DNA of 64,000 nucleotides, taken from the NCBI GenBank assembly GCA_021234155.1, contig JAJEKV010000024.1:11070913-11134912 (forward strand). The letters are read 5' to 3'. Both the position numbers and the translations under genes were made by a program. This stretch comes from Isoetes taiwanensis (Eukaryota; Streptophyta; Lycopodiopsida; Isoetales; Isoetaceae). The notes beneath the pieces are model-generated. The model ran no database searches, had not been told where the DNA came from, and saw only the letters and a list, made by a program, of their open reading frames with translations. Shown piece by piece: positions 33,560 to 43,714 of this stretch. Numbering within the stretch: position 1 is the first letter of the stretch; each line of letters starts with the position of its first letter.

Positions 33560-35613
33560 ATCCGCATTATGCAGTAGCTATAGTGGTCCCTGTATTCCTC
33601 GCCCATCTTGTCCATCTTTTTCTATGCGCCTTGGCTGCTTCTAATTGAGTCTTTGCCCGTCTATGGCGATGTAGCGAAGCAGTCTTGCTCTTCTTCAGGT
33701 CGTCCCATGAATTCCAATGGTAGGGCTTGTCGGTGGCGGTGTCCCATGGTAGAACATCTGCGGGGATTTGAATGCTTTGTTGTCGGATACTCTACCATAG
33801 ACCTCTGATATCGAGGGCATGCTTGGGATCATAGATCCTCGATATAAATGATGCTTTGGGCGACGATAAGTTTATCAATAGGTAGCCTTTTTGTCACATC
33901 GAGGCCAAGCGGATACCACTGTTTGAACTTCAGCAGTTTGCCCATTGCTTCCTCCCTCGACTGTTTCTGGTTCACTGTTTCCTTCACTGCCTTTGGTTGG
34001 GGGACAATTTGCATTTCTTCCGATTCGGTTTATTGTCCATTTGGAGCAACTCCCCGATATGTAGTAACTTGATGATGGTTTTGCCTGCAAGGCTCTTCGG
34101 ACGGCCGAAACCCCCAAACAGATAGACTCAACTGTATGGTTCGAGCCTTCGAGATTCCAACCATACTTTGCAACACTCTCTGCTGACTTCGTTACAAAGA
34201 ATTCTCTTATGTCTGCATTGTATTGGAGGATGCTGAGGTTCTTCTTCACCGTCTTCTCGATTATGAAGACGCAAATGTCGTCGTCCAGTTCCTCGCAGGA
34301 GAGAACCAGCCCCACTTTCTTGAAGGATGTGTCTGTGTTATCTCTTGAGTACAAGACCACATCGTACTTTCCGCCTGCCCTGCTAACTGTTACATACCAT
34401 TGACCTCCTTCGGGCAGATAATGATCTTGGAGAGGCTGATTGAGCTGGCATGTCAGCAGTCTGCCGTCATCAAAAAATTTGATGCTAAGTGTGCCCTCTG
34501 TATTTTCCGTCTCTGCCTCGTCATCTTGTGGACTCCCCCTCGACTTCTTCCGTGCCTTTGTGTGAGCGACCACACCGTTGACTCTTCCCCTCTTCTTAGC
34601 TGCAGAAGGAATATATATGTTAGCCATTACAATCCACCCTGAGTGTAATAGAAATACATGATGCCCTACTTCTCGCGCCAGGCGCGACAAGGGATCTACA
34701 AACATGAAAAGGAGGTGTTTTTAGGAGAAGTGGTCTGCAGGATTCGCGCCTAGCGCGAGATGAAATGTGTTCTAGTGTGCTTTAGTGTTCTTCCTATACT
34801 CGGCCCACGCGCGGAGCGCGAACTTATTATTCTTTTACTAAACTCCATGCTTTGTAAAGTCCGGTAGCCCAAGTCGCGCGGAGCGCGAGTCAGACATGAC
34901 CTTAAGGTGGGGGACATCCCTCCCGCGCTACGCGCGAAATTTGTTTCATACTAGCTAACGAACTTAACATCAGTAAGAAACACATAAGAGCTTACCTAAG
35001 ACTACAACTAAAGGCTCACTATCAAGAGAAGCTTAGAGACCTATACGTGCGATGTCGTGTAAGCATTCATCCGGATACTTAAGCGGCGGACTACTTAATT
35101 GATCAATCCGGATACGATTGTTTCAATTGATCATCAGATACTTAATTGCATCACACAGCCTGTGTCAATTCATCATCTAGATACATTCATACTTTCATAC
35201 ATCTAGATACTTTCATACTTTCATACATCTAGATACATTCATGCTTGCATCTTCTTTAGTTACAGAAAACTATTCATACATCTCAGATATTTGTGCAGTA
35301 ATCTGTGTTATTTGTAGATACTTAATTGCTATTGATCATCCAGATACTTAACTGATCATCCAGATACTTAATTGTTTCAATTGATCATCCAGATACTTAA
35401 GTTATCATCCAGATACTTTATTGTTTCAATTGCTCATCCAGATACTTAATTGCTTCAATTGATCATCTTCACATCTTCTATTGTTAAATAATCTCAGGAT
35501 AATCTAAAGTTACAAGAATTTAAGTTCAACTGCCTAGAGTGTATCCTCGAATGAAACTCTCACATTAGAATAACAGTAGAGTACTAACCTGCAGTATCTA
35601 CTTTAGGCGGCAT
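33560..35613 (-). CDS. First exons of the minus-strand divergent gene
   Basis: The proposed start is the minus-strand ATG at 35613 (MPPKVDTA), which ends at a CAG|GTTAGT donor. A long intron runs to the acceptor ttctgcag at about 34600. Exon 2 (34600-33875) then continues in frame: AKKRGRVNG, KARKKSRGSPQDDEAE, YVTVSRAGGKYDVVLYSRDN, AWPRCDKKATY. The first part is basic and looks nuclear. Past 33875 other frames continue the coding character (ADVLPWDTATDKPYHW, KMGEEYRDHYSYCIMRILSA), implying frameshifts or small introns. I do not recognise the domain. The gene faces away from the plus-strand gene starting at 36379. Confidence 0.45.
34672..34938. repeat. Five TCGCGC-NNN-GCGCGA palindromes in the first intron
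   Basis: Sites lie at 34672 (tctcgcgccaggcgcgaca), 34743 (ttcgcgcctagcgcgaga), 34806 (acgcgcggagcgcgaac), 34872 (gtcgcgcggagcgcgagt) and 34921 (tcccgcgctacgcgcgaa). Spacing is roughly 50-75 bp. The surrounding intron is AT-rich, so the sites stand out strongly. Confidence 0.85.
35090..35470. repeat. Intronic tandem array of 'catccagatacttaattg' units
   Basis: About a dozen partly degenerate 20-30 bp units built on 'gatcatccagatacttaatt', sometimes extended by 'gtttcaatt'. They include variants such as 'catctagatactttcatac'. The array lies in the first intron of the minus-strand gene. Confidence 0.85.
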
Positions 35614-36378
35614 CCTCGAAAAGAACCTTGATTAGGTCTGTGAACGAATCCGGAGCTGGATGTCACCAAATCGATCCGGAATTGTTGCTCGCGGGCCGGA
35701 AATCAGGCTCGGAAATGAAAAGCGAAATCTTGTGCAAGATGCCTGTTGAGATTGAGAGATCGGCCGAGAGAAACGAGCGCGAGAATGAGCGGAAAGGAAA
35801 CCGCTTAGCCCTCGCAAATTCCTGTGCAAGAGTAAAAAGGTTAGGGTTCGAGAGCAAACACATTAGGCGGACGTACGCCATTAATGGCGAGCGTACGCCA
35901 TTAAATAAAAGTAGGTTACTCAGACGCCTTTACTTGTAAAGGAAGTTTTAAATTTTAAATGTGGCAAAGTTGCATTTAAATTTTAAATAACATAATCCCG
36001 CCCGCGACTATCCCTTTCGACGGGCTACTGTGAAATCATTCCCTTCTAACCGCTTCTTTTGAAATCTCCCCGCCGATCATAGCATTGGAGGCTCATTCAG
36101 TTCAAAGAATTGGAGTTTTGCTTCTGGCGCCTAGAGAAGCAATGGTAATTTCAAATAGCAATTTCGGATGCTTCAATAGCAATTTCAGATAGCAATTTTC
36201 AGCTGTCCTCAATAGTAATTCGGATGTCTCCAAGAAGAAATCTCATTTGAGGGTATTTGGATCAACATCGACATCCGGTATGTGATGTGCCAACATAATT
36301 TGAATCATATCTACTTGAATCATAATTTGAATCAACACCGCCTTTCAGGTTAATAAAAGAGCGAAAGAATCTACAGAG
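35614..36378. promoter_or_regulatory. Shared upstream region of the divergent gene pair
   Basis: This is the only space between the minus-strand start (35613) and the plus-strand start (36379). It contains a repeated 'gtacgccattaa' (about 35875 and 35895), an AT-rich near-palindrome (tttaaattttaaatg / catttaaattttaaa, 35946-35988), and 'aatagcaatttc' repeats (36150-36200). No canonical TATA box can be assigned. Overlapping open frames at 35628-35939 probably reflect GC-rich leader sequence. Confidence 0.4.
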
Positions 36379-38614
36379 ATGGTATTGCAAATTGGAGAAG
36401 CATGCTGGTTGTTATCAGAAAAGATGAATGATATTGTTGGCAGAGGAATTGTTGATAACATAGAGCCAACCACAGCATGCCATGGAGTGCTCTTGGGTTC
36501 TGGCTACACTCGAATCAGAGTTACGGACTGCCATCTTGCAACTCATCCCTTACCAAGAACACATGCAGGAGCAGAGACATTGGGAGAATCTGTGGGTAGT
36601 TTCTTGGCTTGGCCAAAAAGTATGCTCAGACAGGTATGTATAATTGCATTAATTCTGTCCAGTTTCGTTGTAGCATTTACTGTAGCATTCCCTTTACTGT
36701 AACAGAAATACATTAACATTAACAGATATAGGATCAACTTATATACTAACATTAACAGAAATAAATTGCAGTGATTCTGTCCACTTTCATTACTGTAGCA
36801 TTTACTGTAGTATTGTACTCTTCAATGGCATAAATTGCACTGCATACGTTAACAGATACAGTATCTTCATATTAAAAGTAATAGCATTGCAGTGGAGCAT
36901 AATTTATTGATCACGAGTAAGATGCCCTCATCAGACCTCAACAGAGGACATGAGGCCATCTTACTCGTGATCATTAAATTCTGCTTCATTTGCATGCTCT
37001 ACTGCAATGCTATTACTGTTAATATAAAGTTGATCCTATATCTGTTAATGTTAGCATGCAGTGCATCTATGTATTTATGTCATTGAAGATAACAGTTGAG
37101 TACACTAATGACTCATCCGGCATAGGTTATGATCCTCTGTGATAGTGTATAGCTGGCATTATTAGATACATCGAATATAAGCCATAATGTCCATACTTTT
37201 TGGCCTCGCGCCTGGCGCGGGGCGATAAGTTCATTAACTGATCACATTAGTATCACGAAAAAATGACACATTATTATAAGAAAAAAACATTTATTATAAG
37301 AAAAAGCTTTACAAAGAGCTCAGGTCAGGCTCTGGTATGACCACTACAAGTGGTGGTGGGTCAACAATTAGTGTTCTCTGGACATAATAGTCGGCACAAT
37401 GCGCATCTAGTCACGTCTTCGGAAGGAGGCGGTTCATTCTAGCCTCCAAAGCAATCCATCATAGGAATTCCTCGGCGTCCCTCAGCAGATTCTTTTGTTC
37501 TCGGTTCAAAGACGTGGAAATGGCTCGAACCCAACGAATACCCAATGGCGAGGTACGCCGGCCAGAACCACCTCGGCAATCTGCTCATGCATCTCCTTGT
37601 CCGACATTCCACTAGCCAAATCCATATGATCGGGAAGGGGCACTAGGTGATCGAGTCGCGAGATATGGGCATGAAAATCTCTGAACGGATTGGCATGAGG
37701 GACTTCCCTTGCCAGTGCTCTGTCCCGAGCTTCGGTGAGCATCTTAATCAAGCCCTGAGGGTGGACGTGAGGCCGACCGGCATTGTCTCTCCACGGCGTA
37801 TTACGTTTCTAACACCCACCATTCGCCGAAGAGTGAATCGCCAAACCCTAAGCGATCCTTTTGTAATGCTTGAGGGGGTATCACGAAAGGTCGCGAAGCA
37901 GCGATATTGAACCCAGGGGAAAAATCATATATATTTTGCCTCGCGCCTCGCGCGAGATGATTTTTTCCACAAAATTAGGTAATTATACATATGGTTTATG
38001 TAATATTATATCGACTTCTCGCGCGGTCTACTCGCGCGCAGCGCGTGTTTGCGTTTGCATTAAAAATGTAGCCTCGTTATATAGACCACCCCAGGCGGTA
38101 CTGTATATTTATGAAACCTTCTTTTATAAATATTAGCATGTTACATGGACTGATGCTCTCCTTTGGATTTCAGATTTCTTGTGGGGCTCCTGCCCTTGAG
38201 CACTCCATCACAGAACCTCTACCATTGAAGGATCATGCGGACAACATGGATGTAGAAGAGATTACTGCAAACAAAAATGCGAAACCAGCTGTAGCTGATG
38301 AAGACTCAGTTCCTGCCAGTGAGGATAGGAGAATAGTGGTCTCCAGATTAACATGGAAGGATGAGAGAGTGAATTTGCATCATCACTGCAGTAGAGGAAT
38401 TGTTGGTGAAGGTGTGATTATACTATGGGATCCCAGGCACTGCTACAATGGACAAGCTATAGGTGATGACTTTGTGGGAGTCTCCATTTCATCAATACAG
38501 CTTCAGAATTCCAGTGCTGAGGTGAAGGACAAACATTGCTATGCTTGCAATAACATCACTAGCAACTTAGAATTGCCAGCCTTGTTGCTACGGCGATGGG
38601 TTTCTTTGAGATAA
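36379..38614 (+). CDS. Transposon-associated DUF8039-like protein, 5' exons of the plus-strand gene
   Basis: Exon 1 begins at the ATG at 36379 and runs to a CAG|GTATGT donor at 36632. It contains GRGIVDNIEPTTACHGVLLG, TRIRVTDC and ETLGESVGSFLAWPKSML. This matches the pattern of a domain found in plant transposon proteins ('G-V...P...HG..L..G...V.V...LG.A.G.F..WP'). After a 1.5-kb intron (acceptor tttcag at 38173) the second exon has DNMDVEEITANKNAK and a second similar segment (SRGIVGEGVIILWDPRHCYN). That frame ends at 38612; coding character continues in other frames to 38750. The domain assignment is from pattern memory. Confidence 0.5.
36715..37052. repeat. Foldback with nested inverted arms in the plus-gene intron
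   Basis: Perfect 26-bp arms at 36715-36740 and 37027-37052 (core aacagatataggatcaactt and its complement) enclose a second pair of 16-bp arms, gatcacgagtaagatg (36909-36924) and its complement (36958-36973). Degenerate internal repeats ('cattaacattaacagata', 'gtagcatttactgtag') fill the rest. It could be a foldback or MITE-like element. Confidence 0.8.
37203..38048. repeat. GC palindromes in the plus-gene intron
   Basis: Sites lie at 37203 (cctcgcgcctggcgcgggg), 37940 (cctcgcgcctcgcgcgaga) and 38017-38048 (a double site, ctcgcgcggtctactcgcg then cgcgcagcgcgtg). They match the consensus of the minus-gene introns, so both divergent genes share the motif. Confidence 0.85.
37310..37850 (-). pseudogene. 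Decayed gene antisense within the plus-gene intron
   Basis: The minus-strand frames read MVGVRNVIRRGETMPVGL, then after a shift LIKMLTEARDRALAREVP, HANPFRDFHAHISRLDHLV and DKEMHEQIAEVVLAGVPRHW. In another frame they read STSLNREQKNLLRDAEEFL, ARMNRLLPKT and RTLIVDPPPLVVVIPEPDL. Two stops lie where TGA could come from CGA. The last stop is followed by AATAAA. Composition is strongly coding-like, but I do not recognise the family. Confidence 0.5.
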
Positions 38615-38749
38615 TAGGAAAAGCTTTACTCGAGAGATGATGATGGCGTTGGAGAAAATAATGTTCTTCGGATGAAAATGACATTCCATCAATAGCCCCT
38701 TTGGATGTAATGATACCGGATAAAAGGCCAAGGAAGACAAGGAAGGAAA

Positions 38750-41192
38750 ATGTTAGGAAGCTCAGAGATGCTAACGATTTGTAGTGATGAGACCATGCAA
38801 GCTATAAGAGGGGGAGACTGTGGTTGCCCCAACAACTGCTTTGGTAGATATACAGTGCAAGAACTTGTAGAAGCCAGATCAATCTACAAGGAGAAGACTC
38901 ATGAGGCTAGAAAAACATACATTCACAACATTATAGAACATGCATTTAGGGAATCACTTGATGCTAGGGACAGGGGATTTCCTATTGGTGGGAAATGGAT
39001 ATGCAGTAGCGCAGTGACAACCATACTAGGTATATCAGCCACTACGTGGTGGAGATTCAAGCATGACCAAAATCAGGGTGCGCAAATAGGTTGGCACGGT
39101 AATCAGGGAACCCCTAGGGTGCTAGCGGCTAAGAGCCTATTCGAGAAGTTTGTGAACTACCATGCTGAAAGTATACCTCACAAAAGCGCAGTTGATGAAG
39201 ATGGGCGCAGGAAAGTAGTGCGAATGTTGCCTGCATATTTCACGCAGAAAGTCATTTTACAAACGATCAACAATCTTCTAGAGGAAATGAAATTAGACAA
39301 GATCTCACAGTCGACCTTCAGCAAGCTGTGGACCAAACATTTTTCAGATGATGTACAGAGGATGCAACATAACAACTTCTCAAAGTGCAATATATGCAGA
39401 GAATTGCAAGATAAGCTCGCAAAGTCGAAGCTTGAGGTGGAAAGGTCAGTTGCGCGTAAAGACATGAGAATTCACACGATGGAGCAGATGTCATGTCGGT
39501 CAACGTATTGGATGTGGAGGTGCTTGTCTACAATGGAACCAGAAAACTTTCTATGCATCATTCACGACAAGATGGATCAGCAGAAAACCTGTTTGCCTCA
39601 GTTTAGGGATATACCAAATTCTGTTGTAAGGTCCTTTCCATTGCAGGTATCATTAGCTGGATTCATAACTCATGGCCAGGGAGCAGTGCATCATGGCCAT
39701 TTCACATTAGAGTTATGGGGTGATGGCCCGAACTTCCATGTTGGTAGCATTGCTAAAGCTTTGCGCAGTTTGGAGAATGGTTTTAATGGAGATGTGCATT
39801 CTCCTCGGCCGTTGCAAAATCTCTTCGATGCTTTGCACAATACTGCTCCCATGAAACTAGAGGATCTAGCTGTAGGAAGGATGAATGGATCAGCGCCTGC
39901 AATTCATGTGAACCCAGTACCGGGGCAGAGACTACCTAAGAAGTTGCTCTTGCAACTTGATAACTGTGCTGGCCAGAATAAGAATAGATACTTATTTGCA
40001 TATTTTCTCGTATCTTACATGGGTTGGAGTGTTTGAAATGGTATACGTGGGTTACTTGATGCCTGGCCACACTCATGAAGACATTGATGCAATGTTTGGG
40101 TATTACAGGATCAAATTGGAAAAGAATGATGTCACCACCTATCCGAGACTTTTGGAGCTATTTAAGCAGTGTTCTTCACCTCCTCCTATTGGCACATTGA
40201 TACAAGAAGTCCCTGATTGGAAAGAGTTCATAGAGGGTTATGCTCGTGAGGACCTTCTTGGACATAGTGCTCCTCTGCAATTTAGGTTTTGGGTTAGAAA
40301 TGGGAAGCCAATAATGCAATATAAGATGAGGGCTGGAGATCCTGTCTGGAAGCCGGAAGATAAGGATATATTGATTTGGAAAGAGGATGCGAGGGGCGAT
40401 CCGATGGTGCCAATGGGAGAGCCCAAGGCTATGAAACCATTAGGGGAAGTGAAGGACTGTGAGCGGACTAAGGAAGGGATAATGGACTATATAAAGTACT
40501 GGAAGAAATCCTTAGCAGACAAACACATTGCACCAGAGAGGAGAGCATGCAACGAAGCTCTTGTAAAGTATTGGAGTGAAGTTCATACACTCTTGGGGAG
40601 TTTAGACACAAGCAAAACTGTCCTTAGAGAGGGTTGGCTACCTCGAAGCCGATGGAGGCTCGACCATGGTCAATGCCAACCTGATCAGCAGCCGATCCAC
40701 TTGATGACAAAGGAGTCTGAAGAGGAGGGGGAGGAGGAAGACGAAGAAGACTACGTTGGACCTAAAAAGGACTGTCCCAAGTATTATGGGCTTGCTCCAT
40801 ATGATCCTAAGATGGATCTGAAGGCCGGCCAATATTTGATAGTGAGACCAAGTGATGAAGATACTTATCCTATATGGTTAGGGTATACCATCTCTGGCGT
40901 TTGTAGAGAAGCTGATAGCCCTAACAGAAACAAGGTGCATGTGGAATGGTGGCGCCCAATCAGTGGAAGAGGAGCTATTACTGAAAAAGAACGCTACAAA
41001 GATTGCTTCAACAAGCAGTGGAGATATGATGCAAGTGATCGGCCCAAATGGGTGGAAATAAGTTCCGTGTTGTTCTCGTGGGACCCCAGAAAGAGCAAGT
41101 TTGATCCAAGAAAGGGGAGCATGAAGCTTCCAATCTCTGTGAAGAATAAAGTTTTATTGACATTGGAGAAGTTAGCTGAAAAGAGAAAATAA
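38750..41192 (+). pseudogene. DUF7869-like protein (possible RNase H-fold nuclease), one-base frameshift
   Basis: The plus-strand frame from 38750 to 40036 gives 428 residues. It has an N-terminal cysteine cluster (CGCPNNC), a CxxC (KCNIC, residue 213), IIHDKMDQQK (residue 271) and LQLDNCAGQNKNR (residue 401). It then stops after a one-base insertion in a T run near 40005. The continuing frame reads YLTWVGVFEMVYVGYLMPGHTHEDIDAMFG and ends at 41192 with LEKLAEKRK. The 'D..D, LDNCAGQNKN, GHTHEDID' series is characteristic of the DUF7869 family. The spaced acids resemble a DDE/RNase H-fold active site, which is inference. An acidic linker (EEEGEEEDEEDYVG) sits near 40725. Confidence 0.75.
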
Positions 41193-41615
41193 CTTACGAG
41201 GGTAAGTTGAGTGAAGGATAATATATTGTATTGATCAAACCATTTAGGCCCCCAGGCCTTTATATATTTCTTGTGAAGGATAATATAGAACTCTTGATTG
41301 ATTACTCCTATTTCTTGCGAGCGTAAATCTTATGTAAATCTTATGAGTATAAACGTTAGGAGTTACATGTAATTCGCTTGTGGAACATAGGCTGAGTAAC
41401 TGCGTGTTCAGTTGTAGATGATACCTGTTAGAATCAAGGTTGTTAAAAAAAAAAAGGTAGCCTGTAAATTTACAGGTGTAAATTTACAGGTTGTTGGGTT
41501 TTGAACGTTTCATAATCATGGAATAATTCCAAAATAGTTAAATCGTGGTTTAAAGGTTCCTTTTAACACAAAGGACATAATTGTCACTGTTAACTTCATT
41601 GTGGTTCTTTTGGAC
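41193..41615. other. 3' flank of the plus-strand gene, non-coding
   Basis: Holds an A10 run at about 41446 and a short duplication of 'gtaaatttacagg' (41465/41479). Nothing else is recognised. Confidence 0.5.
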
Positions 41616-41619
41616 ATGT

Positions 41620-42290
41620 AGGAGGATGCAGATATCTATGACCTCTTGCTAGGAAGGAGATTGATGGCTACTATTGATGCTAGGCCTGTTTGGCCTCAGG
41701 GAAGATGTACCATCTCAAATGGCTACCAAGTAGCCACATTTCACAATCAAGATGGCTCTTATGGCTCAAATGGGGCGTACACTTCATTAAAGAGTTGTTA
41801 GGGGAAGAATCGTTGGGATCTTATAGATTGGCAGCTCAAAAACCAAAGAAATATAATATGATTCCTTTGGTTATGGAGTGTGCACCATCTCTCAACCAAG
41901 TTAAGAAAGGTTTTTTTTACTGTTTGAGGAAGGCATCTCCAAAAAGTTAAAACGCTGCTGTACTAAAGGATATTTCTAACAAAATTTTGGCTAAGGTAGA
42001 GAGGTTTTACCCTTGAATCACCTCTAATGTGGCAGAGTACAAGGCTCTGATTGCAGGTCTCCAAGAAGCCAAACCCCTGGACATTTCTAGCATACATGTT
42101 TATGGTGATTCTCAATTAGTGTGCAAGTACGATTTGTAGAGAATATTAGGCCAAGAATGCTGATATGGAGGCTCTAAGGGACCAATTCATGGTATGCTTG
42201 CAAGCTTTACCTCATGGAAGATCACTCACATCTCAATGGGGAAAATTGGGGGGCTGATCCTTTGTCTAGGGACACTCTAATGTCACACTT
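41620..42290 (+). pseudogene. Retroelement pol debris with an RNase H-like fragment
   Basis: Plus-strand frames include YDLLLGRRLMATIDARP (41636, similar to the C-terminal part of a retroviral-type protease). Further on they read SNVAEYKALIAGLQEAKPLD and SSIHVYGDSQLVCKYD (42027), the 'EY.AL..GL..A....V.GDSQLV' block of an RVT_3-type RNase H, and then ENWGADPLSRDTL. Stops and shifts separate them. The order protease-RNase H within 650 bp means the reverse transcriptase is missing. Confidence 0.55.
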
Positions 42291-43518
42291 ATATCTAAGG
42301 AAGCTTTTTCAGAGGATGATCTTGAGGAGGATGAGATCAAAGTGGTCTGTCCTATTCTAATGTAAGCACCTCGATATAAAGACCTGAACTTTTGACTGGG
42401 AATAAGTCTTTCACGCATTAGATAAAATAGATGAAAGATGTTGTGGAGACATTCCACTTAATAGCGTATAAAGTGATGTAAAATGTACTCATGATGTGAT
42501 GATGAATAGAATGACGCCCTTCAATATAAAAAAAATTCCACTTAATAAGGGATGTATAAGGGGTTTATCCTGATCCAACACTTTTATATCCAAGAGCCAT
42601 TTTATAGGCTTCTTAATTTAATGATTGTCTATGTTGGTTCGACAACAAGAAAACAATGACAATGGACAATAACCTGTTTGTATAGTAACCGATTCAACAA
42701 TAACGGCTTCAACAACAAATCCGATTTGTCTGCTACTGTTCAGGCAAGTGCGCTATGCTGAGGTGGTCAGGCATGGCCTGCCGCTACATGAACAGGTGCG
42801 CTATGCTGAGGTGGTCAGGCCTAACCTGCCGCTACATGTCATACCCAGCACAACATTAGTCTGGATGCCGGGATTATACCTCGAGGAGGTAATGGATCTG
42901 CAGGACCAACTCTGTCCCCGGACACACACGTGACTTGAATTCGTGTTGTCTCATACGTATACTTGTACATATTAAGAACATCACTATTTTTCCCTCGAAA
43001 ACCTATCAGAGCGGGGATTTTTAACCCGGGCAGTAATAGGTCTATTGCACTCTCTTTTTTGGATCCCATAGGCTAATTGCTCTCTGTGGAGAATAAAAGC
43101 CTATTCTATTTTATTCTATGATAAGATGGTGGTGATTTATAGCTAGGATAGATTTAAGGCTAAATCTTCTTACATTATGGCTAAATCCTAGCCCTTTGGA
43201 CCGGGACCAACGTGGATCATGCCATCTGATGCTATAGGCATATGCCATCTGAGGCTACATATTAGCCATCTGAGGCTACAAGAATATGCCATCTGAGGCT
43301 ACGGATTAGCCACTGTAATAGAAACCCTAAAATTGGATCAACAGCACAAAAATACGCCTAAAAAAGGAACTCATTCAATAAATACATAATCCAAGTCATT
43401 CTCGGTAGCAAGGAACACCACCAGGCCCCAAACTTCACCCATATAGAAGAACCATAAATAAGTGCGACTAATGGCCCAGTCAACCTTAACCCTACATAAA
43501 CAAGACACAATTGTTTGA
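42291..43518. other. Intergenic with short tandem repeats
   Basis: A retroposon-type 3' end at 42488-42530 (shared with 9995-10040), a 46-48 bp tandem pair at about 42747-42837 ('gtgcgctatgctgaggtggt'), and four copies of 'gccatctgaggctac'-type units at 43221-43310. No gene. Confidence 0.6.
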
Positions 43519-43714
43519 GAAGGAAGGAAGGAAGGAAGGAAGTATATTTTAACGTCCGCGAAGGCCAGAACGGCCTATGGGACGGAACAGTACAGAGATA
43601 CAGCCATAAAGACAAAAAAGCCACACCAAGAATACAAATGATGCTGTACAAAGCGGCCCTACTACTGGGATGAAAAAACCCCCCCTTGGGAGGAAAAACC
43701 CTGACAGTAGGTCC

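Noticed and set aside
35628-35939. 103-codon plus-strand frame upstream of the divergent plus gene
   Set aside because: It overlaps the likely promoter and first exon of the minus-strand gene, and equally open frames exist on the other strand.
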